In this document: positions 36,966-50,060 of the stretch, in pieces
Layout: each line of letters begins with the position of its first letter
Position numbering within the stretch: position 1 is the first letter of the stretch
Assembly (NCBI GenBank): GCA_013397435.1
Contig: VZRG01000347.1
Coordinates: forward strand, 62,001 to 126,000
DNA length: 64,000 nt
Direction of reading: 5' to 3'
DNA from: Erythrocercus mccallii
Taxonomy: Eukaryota; Chordata; Aves; Passeriformes; Dicruridae
Made by a program: the position numbers and the translations under genes
Notes under the pieces: generated by a model
Seen by the model: the letters and a program-made list of their open reading frames with translations, nothing else
Told to the model about the DNA's origin: nothing
Databases searched by the model: none

Positions 36966-39900
36966 TTGGGCACCTTAGGCCTTTGCCAGGAGTTGTACAG
37001 TCAGGGAGGAAAGCACGCGTTCTAAGTGCTAAATGGGGGTTAGCTTTAGCTTGGAAATGTGAGGGGGAAAGTAATCTTATTATGGAAAGAACCACCCTTC
37101 TGTACCTCTATGCATTTTGTACATATGTGCATATATTTATTTGCTTTCAAATATCAATTATTTTCTGCTAAAAATGGTGTTGCTTTTACAGAAATGAAGG
37201 AGCACTCTCATTAATTTTTCTGTTTATTTTTAGTCAAAATTGTTTTGAAAGGGAAGAAATACTAACTTTTATTGGTAAAAAAAAAATTAAAAATCTATGG
37301 ATTTCCTGTTAGCAAAAGAAAACATTCTCCCACAAAATTAGAAAATATCTAGATAGTTTTCAATCAAGTCATTGAATCTTGATGGAAATTGAGGTGATGT
37401 ACTACACGTGAATCAGTCAAGCAACAAGCATTAAACCTGGGATCTTTCTTCTGGACTGCAGTCTACTTTCTTTTAGGGTTTGTCATGCAAGCATGCAGGT
37501 GAATGTTGATCTTTCAGTGGTGTGTCTGGGAGATCCCATGGGTCTCTTCCCAGCTGTTAGCCCTGGCACACTCCTGGCAGAAATGGAGGATCAGGAATGA
37601 GGATTTTAGCAATTACTTGCTGTCAGGTTTTTCCCAGCACCGCTGGGGTGAGATGTGGCTAAAGCAGACAACTGACCCTGACAGAAGAGATTGGATGAAA
37701 AAAAGTCTTAATATTTTCAATGTTGGAGTGATTTGTGCATACGAAAAAACAAATTGTCCTGTCCCCCATTACATTCTTAGGATGCTTGTCCTCCATTTAA
37801 CAAGTGCATGAATTAATGGGAACAACAAGAATTTAAAGAGATACTAGTGAAACCAACAAAAATAATTAAAAAGGAAAAGCCATTATGGAAATCCTTGCAG
37901 AACTGTATAGCTATTTGTTTTCAAATGCTCAAATTTTGTATCAACCATGGTCTACTCCTGGAAGGTCCTAGAAGAGTCCAGTTCCATTTCATGTACATTT
38001 TCTCTTTTTATCTTTTGATATCTCTTTTCCCATCCTCTTATTTTCTATACTCTTTTAGGCAGTAGGAAAATCTTAGTAAATCAAACTTCAACCAAATAGA
38101 GTGATTTTGTTAGTTTGCAGGGTTAGATGAACAGGGTCTTTAAAGCAGAATGACAGACTTCACATGCCATAGTGCAATGAATCACTTTATGTTCCATTCT
38201 TTACAAATAAAACTGGATCTTTTTTAGTGGGTTTTCTCATCATTGTTTCAGAACAGCAGTCTCTGAAAAGCCCTCAGTGTGAGAAACCACTGGGAGACTG
38301 CACCACAGAGATACAGGAAAACTCAGTCTCACTTTGCACTTACTCATGTGTGCTGGGCTCTGATTCATTGCAGTGAACTTCACGAGCAAGAGATTTGTGT
38401 AGGTGAAAGTGTTTTAATGAACTAAGTGATCACATTAAAAGATCACAGTTCAAATTCTCATTAAACCTACGTTCTACAAGCAAAATGAGAAGGTATTTAA
38501 CAATATGTGCTGTGATATTGTAAGAGTTCCTTCCAACTGGAGGTCTAGGATTAGAAAGTATTAACATCAATTTGTATAGGACACGATGGGATATTTAATG
38601 CCTCTGTGTAGCATATTTCTCCAGTAAGTATCTAATGAAAAGCAAAATTTAGGGAGTCTGAAAGCCTTCTAGCTGCCAGATTTTTATGTCTGGAGTCCAA
38701 AGCAGAGAGGTGTGAGGTGGATTTAAGCAATATCTTTGTGCTTCTAGATAGAAAGGGAACCAAATTTACTCTTTCTGGACTCAAGAGATTAAAATTTCAT
38801 TTTCAAGCAATAGGCCAGCTGCTAAGTCATAGTGTATGGCTCTAAAGAATTCTCCATTCCTCCTGGGATCAAGTGCCACTAGGAAGGGCAGTTCAAGTAC
38901 CACGGAGTAGGGAAAAAATTGCAGAAGGAGACAGTTATACCACATAGTGAACAGAGAAAGCATCAAACTGGGAGGCACCAGTCCACTCCAAACACCCTGT
39001 AATGTCTGCATTTTAACCGTGTTGGTGATAAACACCTTTTACGTTAGGAGTCCAAACCAAGCCAGTTGTATCTCAGCATGATCACCAGTTAGTATCCAAC
39101 AATACTCCTTTCAGGTAAATATTCCTGTCAGAGTCAGTGGAAATGTTATGAGTACATTTTGCAGAATACAACTTTTCCTCTTGTATGTGATTTCCTTCTC
39201 CATCTTTCTCTCAACAAAGCTCTTATCAGTTATTGTTGTTATTTTTCTTGGGTTTGCAGCATTTTTAATTAACAAAATACTTATATTTCCAAACCTTTTC
39301 CTCTCTAAAAGAGACAAATTAATACATTAAACCCACAAATTCTAAATTTAATATAATGAACATTGCATTAAGGTGAAACTGGTATTAAATAATAACACTT
39401 TAGAAGTATTTATAGCACCATTCTGGTGAATTATTGGCTTGCATAAGAATAACACCTTGCTATTGTGTACAACAACTATAAAAGGGACAAAAGTAAGGAA
39501 AAACTTGAACTTTCACACCTGAACAAAATTAAACCTAAGTCCATCTGTATTAGGAGGAAAGTCAAACTGGATTTTGTTTTTATTGCACTTTGCCTGATTT
39601 AATTTCCACAAAATACACAGAATGAGGCCAGTCCTTTGTTCTTGCCTATATAGATTTTGATCTTGTGAAATTACAGCTTACACTTAAGATCAAGAGGGTA
39701 GGGCTGAATCACTAATTTATCTTCCCCTGAAAAACATAACCCAGCCGGGGCAGGATGGGATGTCATTTGCACCTTTCAGCTCTCCAAGCACAGCGTAGTG
39801 CCTATAACCACATGCAGTCTTCCCTCAACACTGTATTCCTTTCTTCCCAGCCATATTATTCCCATATCATAACATAATGCTTAAGAATGACTTCATCCCT

Positions 39901-41760
39901 AGTAGAGGAGTGCTTCCTGTGAGGGGAACTCTCTCTCTGTCTGAGAACTAGGGCTATTCAGCAGTGCGACTCCTCGGGGAAGTGCCTTTGGGGATGAAGT
40001 GGGCGAATAAAGAACTGAGAACAGAATTTGTGAAGCTACAAATCTTCACTGGCATGAAGTAGTTGAGATCCACCGGCTTCAGGAGGTCACAAGGGACTGC
40101 AAACATTTTTCAGAAATGAGTGCCTTAGCCCTGACCTCAGCAAGATATAAATAGTGATTTATGGCTGAAAGTTTCCATTTTCTAATATTTATTCCTGAGC
40201 CATCTATGTGCACTTTTGAGAAAAGAGGGGAATGGGAGAGAAGAATTAAAACTGCCTGTTTAGCTAAGTCTGGGGTAAAAAGTTCATGTCATCTTTGGAT
40301 ATTCTGAGTTTCCCTAAGTTCAGAAGAAATAATTTTGAGAGTGAACCAATTTAGTTTGTCATAGAAAGGAAAAAATATTAGGTTGCTATGGTTTTATACT
40401 CTACACCTTGCCATACAAGTACAGTATAGTAACTACTGGACTGATACAAATCAAGAGCTCTTTTTATTGTAAATACACTTTTGGCTTCCCTAAAGGCTTT
40501 TCAAGTTTCCCAGAAATATAAGACAAAAATGTATTGCAACACAGAAGAAAGAAAATAGGAAAGAGAGAGATGATAATGATTAGTTTTGGGTAAATTTGAA
40601 CGGAATGGTCAGATGAGCAAGTCACAGCTTAGGTTCTGCTTAGGAGAGTCAAAGACATAGAACTCAAACACACAGACACATTCCAATGGTGATTGTAATG
40701 CTTAAATTTATTAGAATTTCTGCTTCTGATTTTCATTAGGATCAGGTCACCATTTTGCTTCATAAATGAAAGTTTACAAATATTTTTGAAGTGTTTCAGG
40801 AAATTGAGGATAAAGATAGCACTTTCTCCTGGTCAAGGCAGAGGAAGAGCGTGTTGTGGCCATGAAGGTATTATTTACTCAGCGTTGTTGCCAAAGTCAA
40901 GGCTGTGGATTTCTGATCCAGAATTTGTCCACTAGAATTTATAATGGGATATCATATATGAGAGAAAGCCACAATACATCAATCAGGAATTAAATCACAC
41001 TGAGCCTGTCAAAATATTAGAGTTCTTTGCATTCTGATTTTTGTCTTCAGCTTTATCTTCTGAGAGTCTTGTGACCAGCAGTGGAAATAAAATTAATGTT
41101 TGGTATTTGTGAGAAAATAAAAGGGGCATGTTCTCAAAGCAGTTCCCTTTCTGTGCAAAGACGCTCTTACTTATCACAGCCCACTCAAACATACCCTCAC
41201 CTACTATATTTAAAATTGTGTGAGGATTTTGTGGGTATCCAAAAGTACTTTTCTGCTGTTCCCAATGATGTGTCATGCTGAGTATAATTATTAAATGTAA
41301 GAATTATTAGCATGGTGTATACCTAATGCTCTTTCACTTAACAGATGGTTTATGAATATCTGGGACAACTTAGTAGCCCTAAAATGATTCATACCTCAGC
41401 TATCTGAACACATGGCTACCTTTCATCACTTGTGCTGAGTCTAAGAGAAGATTTAATAACCCAGTTTTGAAAAGAATTTGTTCTTTAAACATGCATGTCA
41501 CCAGCATATTTTTAACAAGGAATGAAAAGCATAATTGCAAACTGTGCTTGAGCTTACAGTGGCCAGTGTGTCTGTCTTTCTTTTAATAGAATTACTTGTA
41601 ACCTTTGTATATATTGCTTGTCACATCAGTATCATTCATTTGATGAAGAATAACATCCTCTCATAAATCTATGAATCCTGTCGGAATTTCCAAAATAGGA
41701 GTCCATCTGTGCCTAGAATTCCTGTGCTTCTCTTTTTATTTGCATGTTCAAAGTGAATTG

Positions 41761-41873
41761 CTTCCTACTTTTTTCTTCTTACTTTCTCACTAATCTTCTC
41801 ACATTTTCTCACTTCTTTTTTCTCCTGCTCTTCTGTCTCTTTCCTGTTCTCCCCCTCTCCTGTTCTTCTGTCC
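41761..41873 (+). repeat. Pyrimidine-rich tract with internal repeats
   Basis: The segment is nearly all C and T on the plus strand. TTTCTCAC-type words recur around 41783-41812. An 18-mer TCTCCTGYTCTTCTGTCY occurs at 41821-41838 and again at 41856-41873 with two differences (period 35). Such mirror-like homopyrimidine tracts can adopt triplex structures; this is inference. Confidence 0.75.
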
Positions 41874-44800
41874 ACTTTAATGGTGCATTTGTGCCCTTTC
41901 ACTAAGAAAATTTGCTATTAGCACAGACTAATAACCTAGCTTCTTTCCTTTCTTTGAAAAAACCCACACATGTAATTTCATGGATATTTCAAATAATATG
42001 GATGTATCTAACAATCTAATTTTGGTCAGCTATTTTTCTCAGTTTACGTATTAAAGGCCTATCCTGGTATTAGTGCAAGAATAGCAGCCCAAAAGTAAGA
42101 CACTAAAAGGAAAGTAATTTGGGCTTAGCTGTAGGTATGAAAAAAGAAAAACTGTTGAGGTCTGTATGTTTCTAATAGAGATTGCTGCAGATCTGTTATT
42201 ACAGTGGGTTCTAATGTTTCTCTGGAGAGATCAATTATTTACTCTACTTACCTATGTTAATGGTGTGTCAGTGTAATTTATGACATCCAAGCACCAAATT
42301 GCAGGGAAGTGTGGTAATGCACTGTAAGTTGTCTGAAATTGCCAAGTGATACCGGAGATATTATCCACATCTCAATTGTAATCCCAGTTCCCTTCTGAGG
42401 AATGAATACTCCTGGGAAACTCCAGCTTCATCAGTCAGATGTTTCTGGCTATGATCAAGAGTAGTAAATTAGGTTTCTGTAGTCGGTGCTTTTGAAAGAT
42501 AAAGGAGCAGATCCTTAGCTGCTGCAAATTGTTATATCTCCACTGATTTCCACAAACCTGTTGTGTATGATATCCTCCTCCTCAAGGCAAATTACAACTG
42601 AGCAGCAAGGACTCATACTAGGAACTCCAAATCCATATCTAACACCGGATGAAAACTGAGAGCTGGATGTGACCTCTATCTATCAGACTTCTCTTTATCC
42701 AGTTTCACTTCTTGCATTTTGCATTTAGCAAAATTTTTACTCTGGGGTCATTTAGATGATAAGTGTTTAGGAGATAGTCTCATTAGAATCTTGTTTGGCT
42801 AGAAATTGTTTTTCTGAGATGGGTTGTTTATTGCTCTTGATTTTAGCACACTTTTCTTTGTATCTTCTTTCTTGTGGAAATGTCATATGTTGGATTTTGG
42901 CCAGGTTAGTGATAGTCAGTAATACTTTTAGTTGGTCATTCTTCATCCTGCACTACGCTAATAAAATCTGTCTGTTTCTGAGTGAACACATACATATCTT
43001 TATAAAATGTTACAGTAAACTTAGCATTTGTTGGTGATCACAGTGCTGGGGGAGCAAAATCAGATTCAATAATAACCTTTTCTTTCAGTATAAATATGTT
43101 CTTTTTAAAATTTATTCCTGGCAGTAATATTTACATATTTACACTTTTTGTAAATGTAGCGCTTAGGAACTTTTGTCAGGGAGAGAGATTTTTCTTGGCA
43201 GCTGTCCCAGACTTTGCCAAGAAAAAATTATTGCAATTATTCATGCAAGTTTTCACAATTTCTTGACATAACTTCTTTCTATTTAATGCATCATATTAGA
43301 ACAATTCATTCAAATTGATCACACAGTTCTAATGATTTTGCAAGGAGCTTATATGAAAATGACATTAAAGTTTCAGGGTTTTCAAAATAAGGGAGAAAAA
43401 GAAGTAAAAAATTGTTGGCTTAAAAAAAAGACCAACTAGTACTTGACAGCCAACTTTGAGGAATTTTACCAAAATGTAAAGCCATAGACACTGGTCTTGT
43501 TCCCAGAAAACATTTTTTTCCCATTTAAAAATCAGACTTAGAATAATATTTCACTGAAAACTTGTAACATTTAATTAAAAAAAAAGTAGAATATCACAGA
43601 ACTGAAGACAGGGTCATGGTTTTATATAAAAACTTTGTCATAGTCCCATTTTTTCCCATTTGTTTATTAATGAACTTACCTGGTTTACATCTTTAGTGTC
43701 CTTAAGTTACACACCAAAATTAAATTTCACTTGAATATGAAATCCCTCTGTAACTGATTCAATAATTTAGAACGTTCTTAATTTCCTTTAGTACAAAATA
43801 CACTTAGGCAAAATATTAATGTGGAATTTTAAGTATCCAGCAGCTAGAAAACTCAATTGTCTGTGTTTTAGGCAAGATACCCAGTGTGTTGCAGTATTAT
43901 CAGCATGGAACCAAGCAGGTCCAGCAGCTTGAGTAATAAACAATGAGAGCCTCATTGACTCTGGAGAGGTTACAAGAATAATCTTTTCAGGAACAATATT
44001 GAACAGATTTTCTGCCACTTGACATCTTAACTCTATTACTATGTTTATACTATATTAATAATTATAATATTATTAAAATTGTTTATAGAAATATGTTTAT
44101 ATACACAAGACTGCCCTTTGACATCAGTAAAAAAAGTTTCTTACATTCATTTAGTATTTCTATTCTCAAACATCGTAATGGATAAATTATAAACTATAAC
44201 TCAGTGTCTTTGTAAACTTTAATCGCCAAAAGGACATGAGAAAATTTGGCAACATAAAACAGCTGTCTCATAATTCACAGCTCTTATTATTCACTAATTC
44301 CCAGACAAATTTTTAACTAATTAGTTTTGCCTGTTTGTTTATCCTTAGCACACATGCTTGACACCCCATTTAATTGCAGCATTTGCCCATATCTCAACAT
44401 GGTGCTTCAGGAGATTTTCTGTTCTGAAAGGACCTGCCTGCTTCATCTTCATCCCACTACAAGCACAAGTGCTAGAAAAGATGCTAAAAGCCTGTGCATT
44501 GTGCCTGTCTCACCCTGTCAGTCTGCATATGTGTAATTCCCAAATGGGAGCTGCATTCTGATTTCCAAGGATCTAATTCTATTGTGTGCCATAAGATAGG
44601 TAGACAGTAATTAAAAATTTGTGACAAGAAAAATCACTGACGCCATACATTTTCAGATCCATGCAGAATATAAGGTGACATGTCCAGATAAATGAAAAAT
44701 GAAAAGGATCACGGATAACTTGACTGGCATGATTGTGGCACATGAAAAGAAATAAGATTAGCAAAGATGTTGCTTGAAAGGAGAGTAAGTAACTATGGCA

Positions 44801-44880
44801 TTCGAATGAAATATCAAAGTATTTAATTCATAATATATATTATAAGCTACTGGCATCACAGTAAAGCACAGGATCACACT
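41874..44880. other. AT-rich non-coding DNA with one strong inverted repeat
   Basis: No gene is recognisable. It includes the inverted repeat at 43189-43226, a 10-mer palindrome AGAACGTTCT near 43771, and a very AT-rich stretch at 44030-44110. Confidence 0.7.
43189..43226. repeat. Perfect 12-bp inverted repeat, 14-nt loop
   Basis: TTTTTCTTGGCA (43189-43200) is the exact reverse complement of TGCCAAGAAAAA (43215-43226). The inner TTGGCA/TGCCAA halves match nuclear factor I half-sites but are spaced too widely for one canonical dimer site. In RNA it would fold as a stable 12-bp stem. Confidence 0.8.
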
Positions 44881-45246
44881 TTCTGCTTGAGGGAGAAGGG
44901 GATCTCAGCCTGTGGGTGTCAGCACAGCCCCTGGGGACAAGCCTGGGACTTGTCCAGCTTGCTGCCACTGTGCTGCCGCCAGCCCGGTGAGCGTGGCACG
45001 GCCGGATCCAGGCGCTGCCACACTGACCCATTTCTCACTCATGTGGACGCTTCTGCAGTGCATTCCCTCCAGCGGCTGTCCCTGGATGAGTTAAGGTACA
45101 GCAGGATCAGATTCAGCCACCTCCTTTCTCTCCCCCTTCCTCAGAGGGAAAAATCTTATTTGCTTGAAATGGATTGGAGGGACAGTCCCTCGCTGTCATG
45201 TTTCATAGAGTATATTACAAGCCTGGATCTCTTGTCACGAAAATGA
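44880..45246 (+). other. GC/CpG-richer island with open frame, unidentified
   Basis: A plus-strand frame of 119 codons (44887-45243) and shorter frames on both strands coincide with a local rise in GC and about nine CpGs between roughly 44970 and 45190. A donor-like CCG|GTGAGC lies at about 44986-44991. The predicted peptide has no motif I recognise, and the overlapping open frames are explained by a lower stop-codon density in GC-rich sequence. It may be a transcript exon or just a GC-rich patch. Confidence 0.2.
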
Positions 45247-48200
45247 AATGAACTTACTGTGTCTGGGTGACCTTCAGGACAATGAATAACTACTTTTTAA
45301 GCTTTACATGACATATACCTAGTATTGAAGAATAGTGGTTATTCCATAAAATAAATTTAAAAAAAAATTGCTCTAATCCTTTTCATTTTGCTCCACATTT
45401 TGCTTAGCATCTGGATCATTAGAAACACATGTGCCTATGTATTCCTCTGTCTTTCTCTTTCAGTTTTGCCATTCATGTTTGTTGTAAAATTGGTGAAATT
45501 ACAGATTGCAAAGCAAGATTTCTGTTTGTAGCAATTGAACTGAAATGCATTGTCTCCAGTTCACTACCATACAGCAAACATTTATTTTATAGCATGATTT
45601 TCTGGAATGTATGTTGCTGGGTTTTTTAAAATAAGAATGTTATATCATCACTAGTACCTTATGTTGCCAAGAAATTGCTACAATGTTCCTGATGGTAATA
45701 CTAAAATTAGATTGATCAGACCTGACAATGAACTGCAGTATAGGGAATACTACATTAATTTCAGCTACTCCTTTGCTTGTCTTTCTAACACACAAAAGGA
45801 AAAAAAGCAAAGTACCCCCCAAAGGTTTCAAAGAGAGGTGGGGGGAGGTGGCAGCAGAAAACAGGAGAACAATGAAACAATAAAAATTCAATACTAACAG
45901 AATCTGTCGAGCTTAAAACAATTAAAAGATTCAGAGTTCGCACAGCCATTGTCTGCCATTTGTACATCAGAAAATAGGGAAATCAATATTTCTTTCTTGG
46001 AGAGTTCCAACCCCAGCATGTGGTATTGATATTTTCAACAGTGTAGAAAGACTTTTCACAACAAACCTTTCACTTTTCCACTATTAGAGAAGGTTTGTGA
46101 ATTGGTTTCAACATTACCTTGTAACGCTGCTCTTGTTTAATGTTTTCTTTTGGGGAGTTTAATGTTATTTCTATTGGCATTACCAATAAAACTTTCTGCA
46201 CTGCTACTGCTGTTTTAACACAAATGCATAAGTAAAAAAACCTGCACTATGCAGGTGACAGCCCATGAGAAAATTTGCAACCAAAAAGTTCTGCAGGAAA
46301 GTCACACTAGCCATGGGTGACAAGAACTGCTTTGTCCACAACAAAAGCCTGAGGCATTTGCAGGCTGCAGCAGTTTCTGGTGGGCCCTTTTCATAATTTT
46401 CTGATCTCATTGCTATCCTGCAAACCCCGGAGACACATCTGTGGAGGCATGGCCAGTCATGACTTCTAGTTGTTACTGAACCTTGACACAGCTGGGACCT
46501 CTCTACTGGCAGATTGTTTTCTCAGTTTCAGCTCTGAATGGGAGGAATTCATGTGAAAATGAAATGTATCCTGAACTGATGCTACTGAAAAATATTATCT
46601 GTGTTTCTTTGACTCCTGTTTTCGATGTGTCATGTCACCTGACTGCTTTTATACAGCTTCTGCATTATCAGTTAACTAAGTGCTGTGAGGGGGATAATAT
46701 CTCACCCCTCAGGAGAGGGGGGAAATAAAAGGCTCCTTACTGTGCTTGCAGGAGAAAAAGTAACCAACCTCTTTTAGAGTAGAAGGAATAAGAAAGGGCG
46801 TGCTGGAATTAAACTCCTACCTGTTATCACTAAACTCTTCTCTACTTTTCATAGTAAACATACAAAAATCAGCAAGAACTTGCATGTGGTTTGTAGATAG
46901 GACCTCATGTCCTCTCCAGCAGGTCTGAGCCCAGCTAATTGCTCTGTGACTCTCTCATCCTTCCCAAGAGAGTTGTAAATTGGGCTACTGGAACCCACTG
47001 CACATTTCAGGATCTGGTAGCAAGGCAAATCTCCTTGTCCTCCTTCCACAGCTTCAAGCATTCTGTTTTTAGACACTATTGTTTCATTGGGTTTGTGCCT
47101 CCCAGTGTGCTTCAGGCACTCTTGAACATCCTCTGATTCAGGATGATTTTTTTCCATTGCTGTAGGCTTGCAAGGTCAAGTGTGAGTTATTTTGCCTTTT
47201 TTTCCAGAGTGCTAGGACTATTCTAGGTTGGACCAGCAAAACACTACTGTTTAAAAGTTCAAAGTCTGTATAGCACTTCTTGTCACCATGGTCTGTGACA
47301 AGCAACACTGGGTTAATTAGTGGAATTTAAACATATATCTTGCATGAAAGATATTCAAATAAGCCAGAAATACACATTCCCTTAGTTTCCTTGTGACACC
47401 AAGTTTGACTCGCATTACAGTGTTTTCATTTCAGGGAGAGAAAGATTCACACAGAAGCAGACTTTTATTATAAGTTTTCCAAAGCTGTCATTTTTGCTTC
47501 AGCAGGAATACTTTGGTGAATACTAGAATTAAAGAAGGACTCTAACTTCCCCAATACAGAATTATTAATGAAGAAATCTTCTGGGGGAAAAGGCATTCCT
47601 CCTTCCTGGTCAAATATTTAGGCTTACAGGGGGTTTTGGCTGAAAAATGGTTGTCCTAGGATATGGTTTAATATACATCTCAAGCACAGGAACAAAACTG
47701 TAAGAATTCAGAAAATGTGAGCAACACTGAAACAAAGTCTTTGCACAGTGTTCAAGAAGTGACCTAGAGAAAGTGATTAGATTTGTGTGAATTAAATCCT
47801 CAACATAATCACTTGAACTTGACATCCATCTTAGTAACTGAAGTTCGATTTTCCTGTCAGAGAGACATAAAAATAAATCTCCTAATTGTTAGAGATGATA
47901 TTGTTAACAATTTCACCCAAGAAAGGGTGATCACAGTATGAAAAAACCCATCTGTCTGAAAAAATCATTGACATTTTGAAATTAGAATTAGGTGCCAGAA
48001 AGATGTTTCTGACCTAAATTAAACTAAAATAGTAAAAATGATGGAATGTTTTATCCCAGAACAGAAGAGAAAGTAAAGTCACTTGAAAGAAAAATGTGGC
48101 ATAGCCTTATAAGGCTAAACATCCAAGCATCCATAGGTCATCTATGTGAAACTTATGGGAAAAGTCCCAGCAGCCCTGGGATGTTATTTTTGGATTAATA

Positions 48201-48570
48201 TACTATCATGTGTTTGTGGAGGTAATCTGTAGGAGTTTGATTTCTATTTTTTTTTTTTTTTTGGAAAAACAAATGCCTTAATACCTCTGGAATTTGGCCC
48301 TCAAAACTTGAAAGGTACAAAGTCACTATGAAAAATCCTGGCTGTTATCTTATTGAAGTTTACATCAATCTTTCAAACCCACATGCTGAATTCCTGTTGT
48401 CATTTGCCTTGCTAGAAATATTAGTTTAATTTCCTGATACCGTCTGTCTATCGATTATCTACAGAACTGATTACATGCACACTCCATTCCCACCCCTGGG
48501 CTTCCCTGTAGGAATACCAGTTATGGGAGAGAGAGAAAAGATGCAGAAGTGGCTTTGTAGGAAATCCATC
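45247..48570. other. AT-rich non-coding DNA
   Basis: No gene is recognisable. There is a T run at about 48247-48262 and a local GAGGGG/CCCCTC self-complementary patch near 46690-46720. The minus-strand frame at 46852-47157 (102 codons) has no recognisable product. Confidence 0.7.
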
Positions 48571-48579
48571 CATGTTTGA

Positions 48580-48846
48580 CAATTTTCTTTCCAGATCCCC
48601 AAAGAAAAATGCTTTAGGAAGCGCTCCCTCATTGTCTCTGATCAAAATGTGTCTGCTGGCAGCCGCTCTTCAAACGCATCGTGCAAACAGGCGCAGGCTG
48701 ATCGCTGGTTTTGTGCTCTTCCTACGAGTGGGAGCCACAGGACACCTGCCACTGTCTGCTCTCTCATCAAAGGACACAAAGAATCACCACCTGCAGTGCC
48801 TTCAGAGGCAACACCAGCTGGAATGAAAGCACAACCCTATTTGTAG
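48580..48846 (+). other. Possible exon: acceptor-preceded open frame in a CpG cluster
   Basis: A pyrimidine-rich acceptor TTTTCTTTCCAG ends at 48594. The plus-strand frame entered there (IPKEKCFRKRSL...) stays open to a TAG at 48844-48846, about 84 codons. Seven CpGs cluster in the 110 bases from 48620, unusual for this window. The product would be a Ser/Ala/Lys-rich C-terminal exon; no family is recognised. A second frame in the same stretch is also open (48572-48823), which weakens the coding argument. A non-coding transcript exon is another possibility. Confidence 0.22.
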
Positions 48847-50060
48847 GAATAGCTCCCCAGCAATGACTGAAAGATGGGCTTTAGGGAAATGGGCAGTTCT
48901 TCCAAGTTCTGCTTACTAAAATTCTGAATGTGGAGGAAATCTTACTGACATAACCACAGAGATGCTCCAGTGTCTCTCAGTTTAATCCTCAGATTTCTGT
49001 TCTCAATGCAATGACTTTTGCACTTAGCTTTTTTCCACATCCCAAAACAAGCACTTTTTTCTGCACTCTGTTTATGCCCTATGACATGCTGGCTGTACAT
49101 TGGAAAATGCTGCCCCAGCTCAGAAATCTGATGGTTCTGTGCCCTGTTCCCCTCTGAGCAAAGGAAAAGTGGCCTCTGCCTGATCCAAGCACTTGAAGAA
49201 CCAGGCTGGATGGAGCTCCCTGACAATAAGTTCATGCCTTGATCTGATGACATTTTAAGACTGGCATCAAAACAACTGTTTGTCTGAATGAGTATTCCCC
49301 TCACAAAGCCTCCAGTTTGTGACCTGGCCAAAATGGGAGAGGAATTCATGTGCAACTCTGGCTGTTGTCCTTGTTGAAGTAACCAGAGTGATTGATTGTG
49401 CCTGCAAGGTCAGAAGAGGATGAGCACAGGGTTAATGGCAGTCAGGACCTATGGACTAACATCACCCTGGGAACTTTGCAGGCCATCAGTGTGACACACA
49501 GTGCTTTCATGCATATCCTGGGCTTCAGAAGATGTGTGTGTACAGGTCTGCTGTTAACCTCACAAAGCTCCCCGTTGCTGACAGGGTGTAGCAAGGTTGG
49601 CTGCTCTGCAGGGGACAGGGAGCCAGGAACCAAGGTGTGACTCTGGCAGTGGGAGCTGTGGCCTCTCCTAGCAAGGACACAGGTGTGGTGACAACCCTGG
49701 GTCAGGATCACAGACAGACTGGTGGTGAAGTGCAGCTTAAAAGCAGCTCCTAAGGGAAAATTGGGGCCAGCTCTTGCTCCCAGCTCTCTTCACACTGACT
49801 TTCATCAGTAGAGGAGATGACCTTGGGCTTGGCAGCTCGGCAGCCCAGGCTGGCCTGTGCCACACGTGGCTGCCCTGAACTGCAGCCTGGTGCATCCAGC
49901 TGTGAGCAAGGCAATGCCTGGCAAGAGGAAAGCAGGGAGAACACCCAAACTCCAGGTAACTTCATGCTAAATGGATGGGTTAAACATGTGGGGCTTTTTT
50001 CCTCTCTCCACCGTTCTAGAAATGTAACTGATTGTCTGAAGTGCAATCAGTGCACACTTG
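48847..50060. other. GC-richer block, unidentified, possibly decayed repeat
   Basis: About 1.2 kb of above-average GC carries overlapping frames on both strands, including 137 codons on the minus strand (48945-49355). A donor-like CAG|GTAACT lies near 49956. No protein family and no known repeat consensus was recognised. A decayed LTR or other old element would fit the composition, but I see no paired termini. Confidence 0.3.

Larger units (their letters stand above)
33286..41760. other. AT-rich non-coding DNA
   Basis: No gene is recognisable. GC-richer patches occur at about 34080-34440, 35340-35600 and 39720-40110. The last contains an AATAAA at about 40005 and could be a decayed LTR, but I cannot match it to a family. 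A G-free A/C tract lies at 35070-35104. The frame at 37503-37808 (102 codons) has no recognisable product. A possible weak CR1-like end near 38520 is too diverged to call. Confidence 0.7.

Noticed and set aside
38515..38560. AGTTCCTTCCAACTGGA with GATTAG as a CR1 3' end
   Set aside because: The similarity is limited to one short block; upstream sequence lacks the GTTGGACT...ATGATC block found at 30517.
46690..46720. GAGGGG/CCCCTC self-complementary patch as a structured element
   Set aside because: Arms are only 6 bp and several alternative pairings exist; typical of a G/C-run coincidence.
48942..49355. 137-codon minus-strand frame as a protein gene
   Set aside because: No recognisable domain and no Kozak or splice evidence; a frame of this size is plausible by chance in a GC-richer patch.
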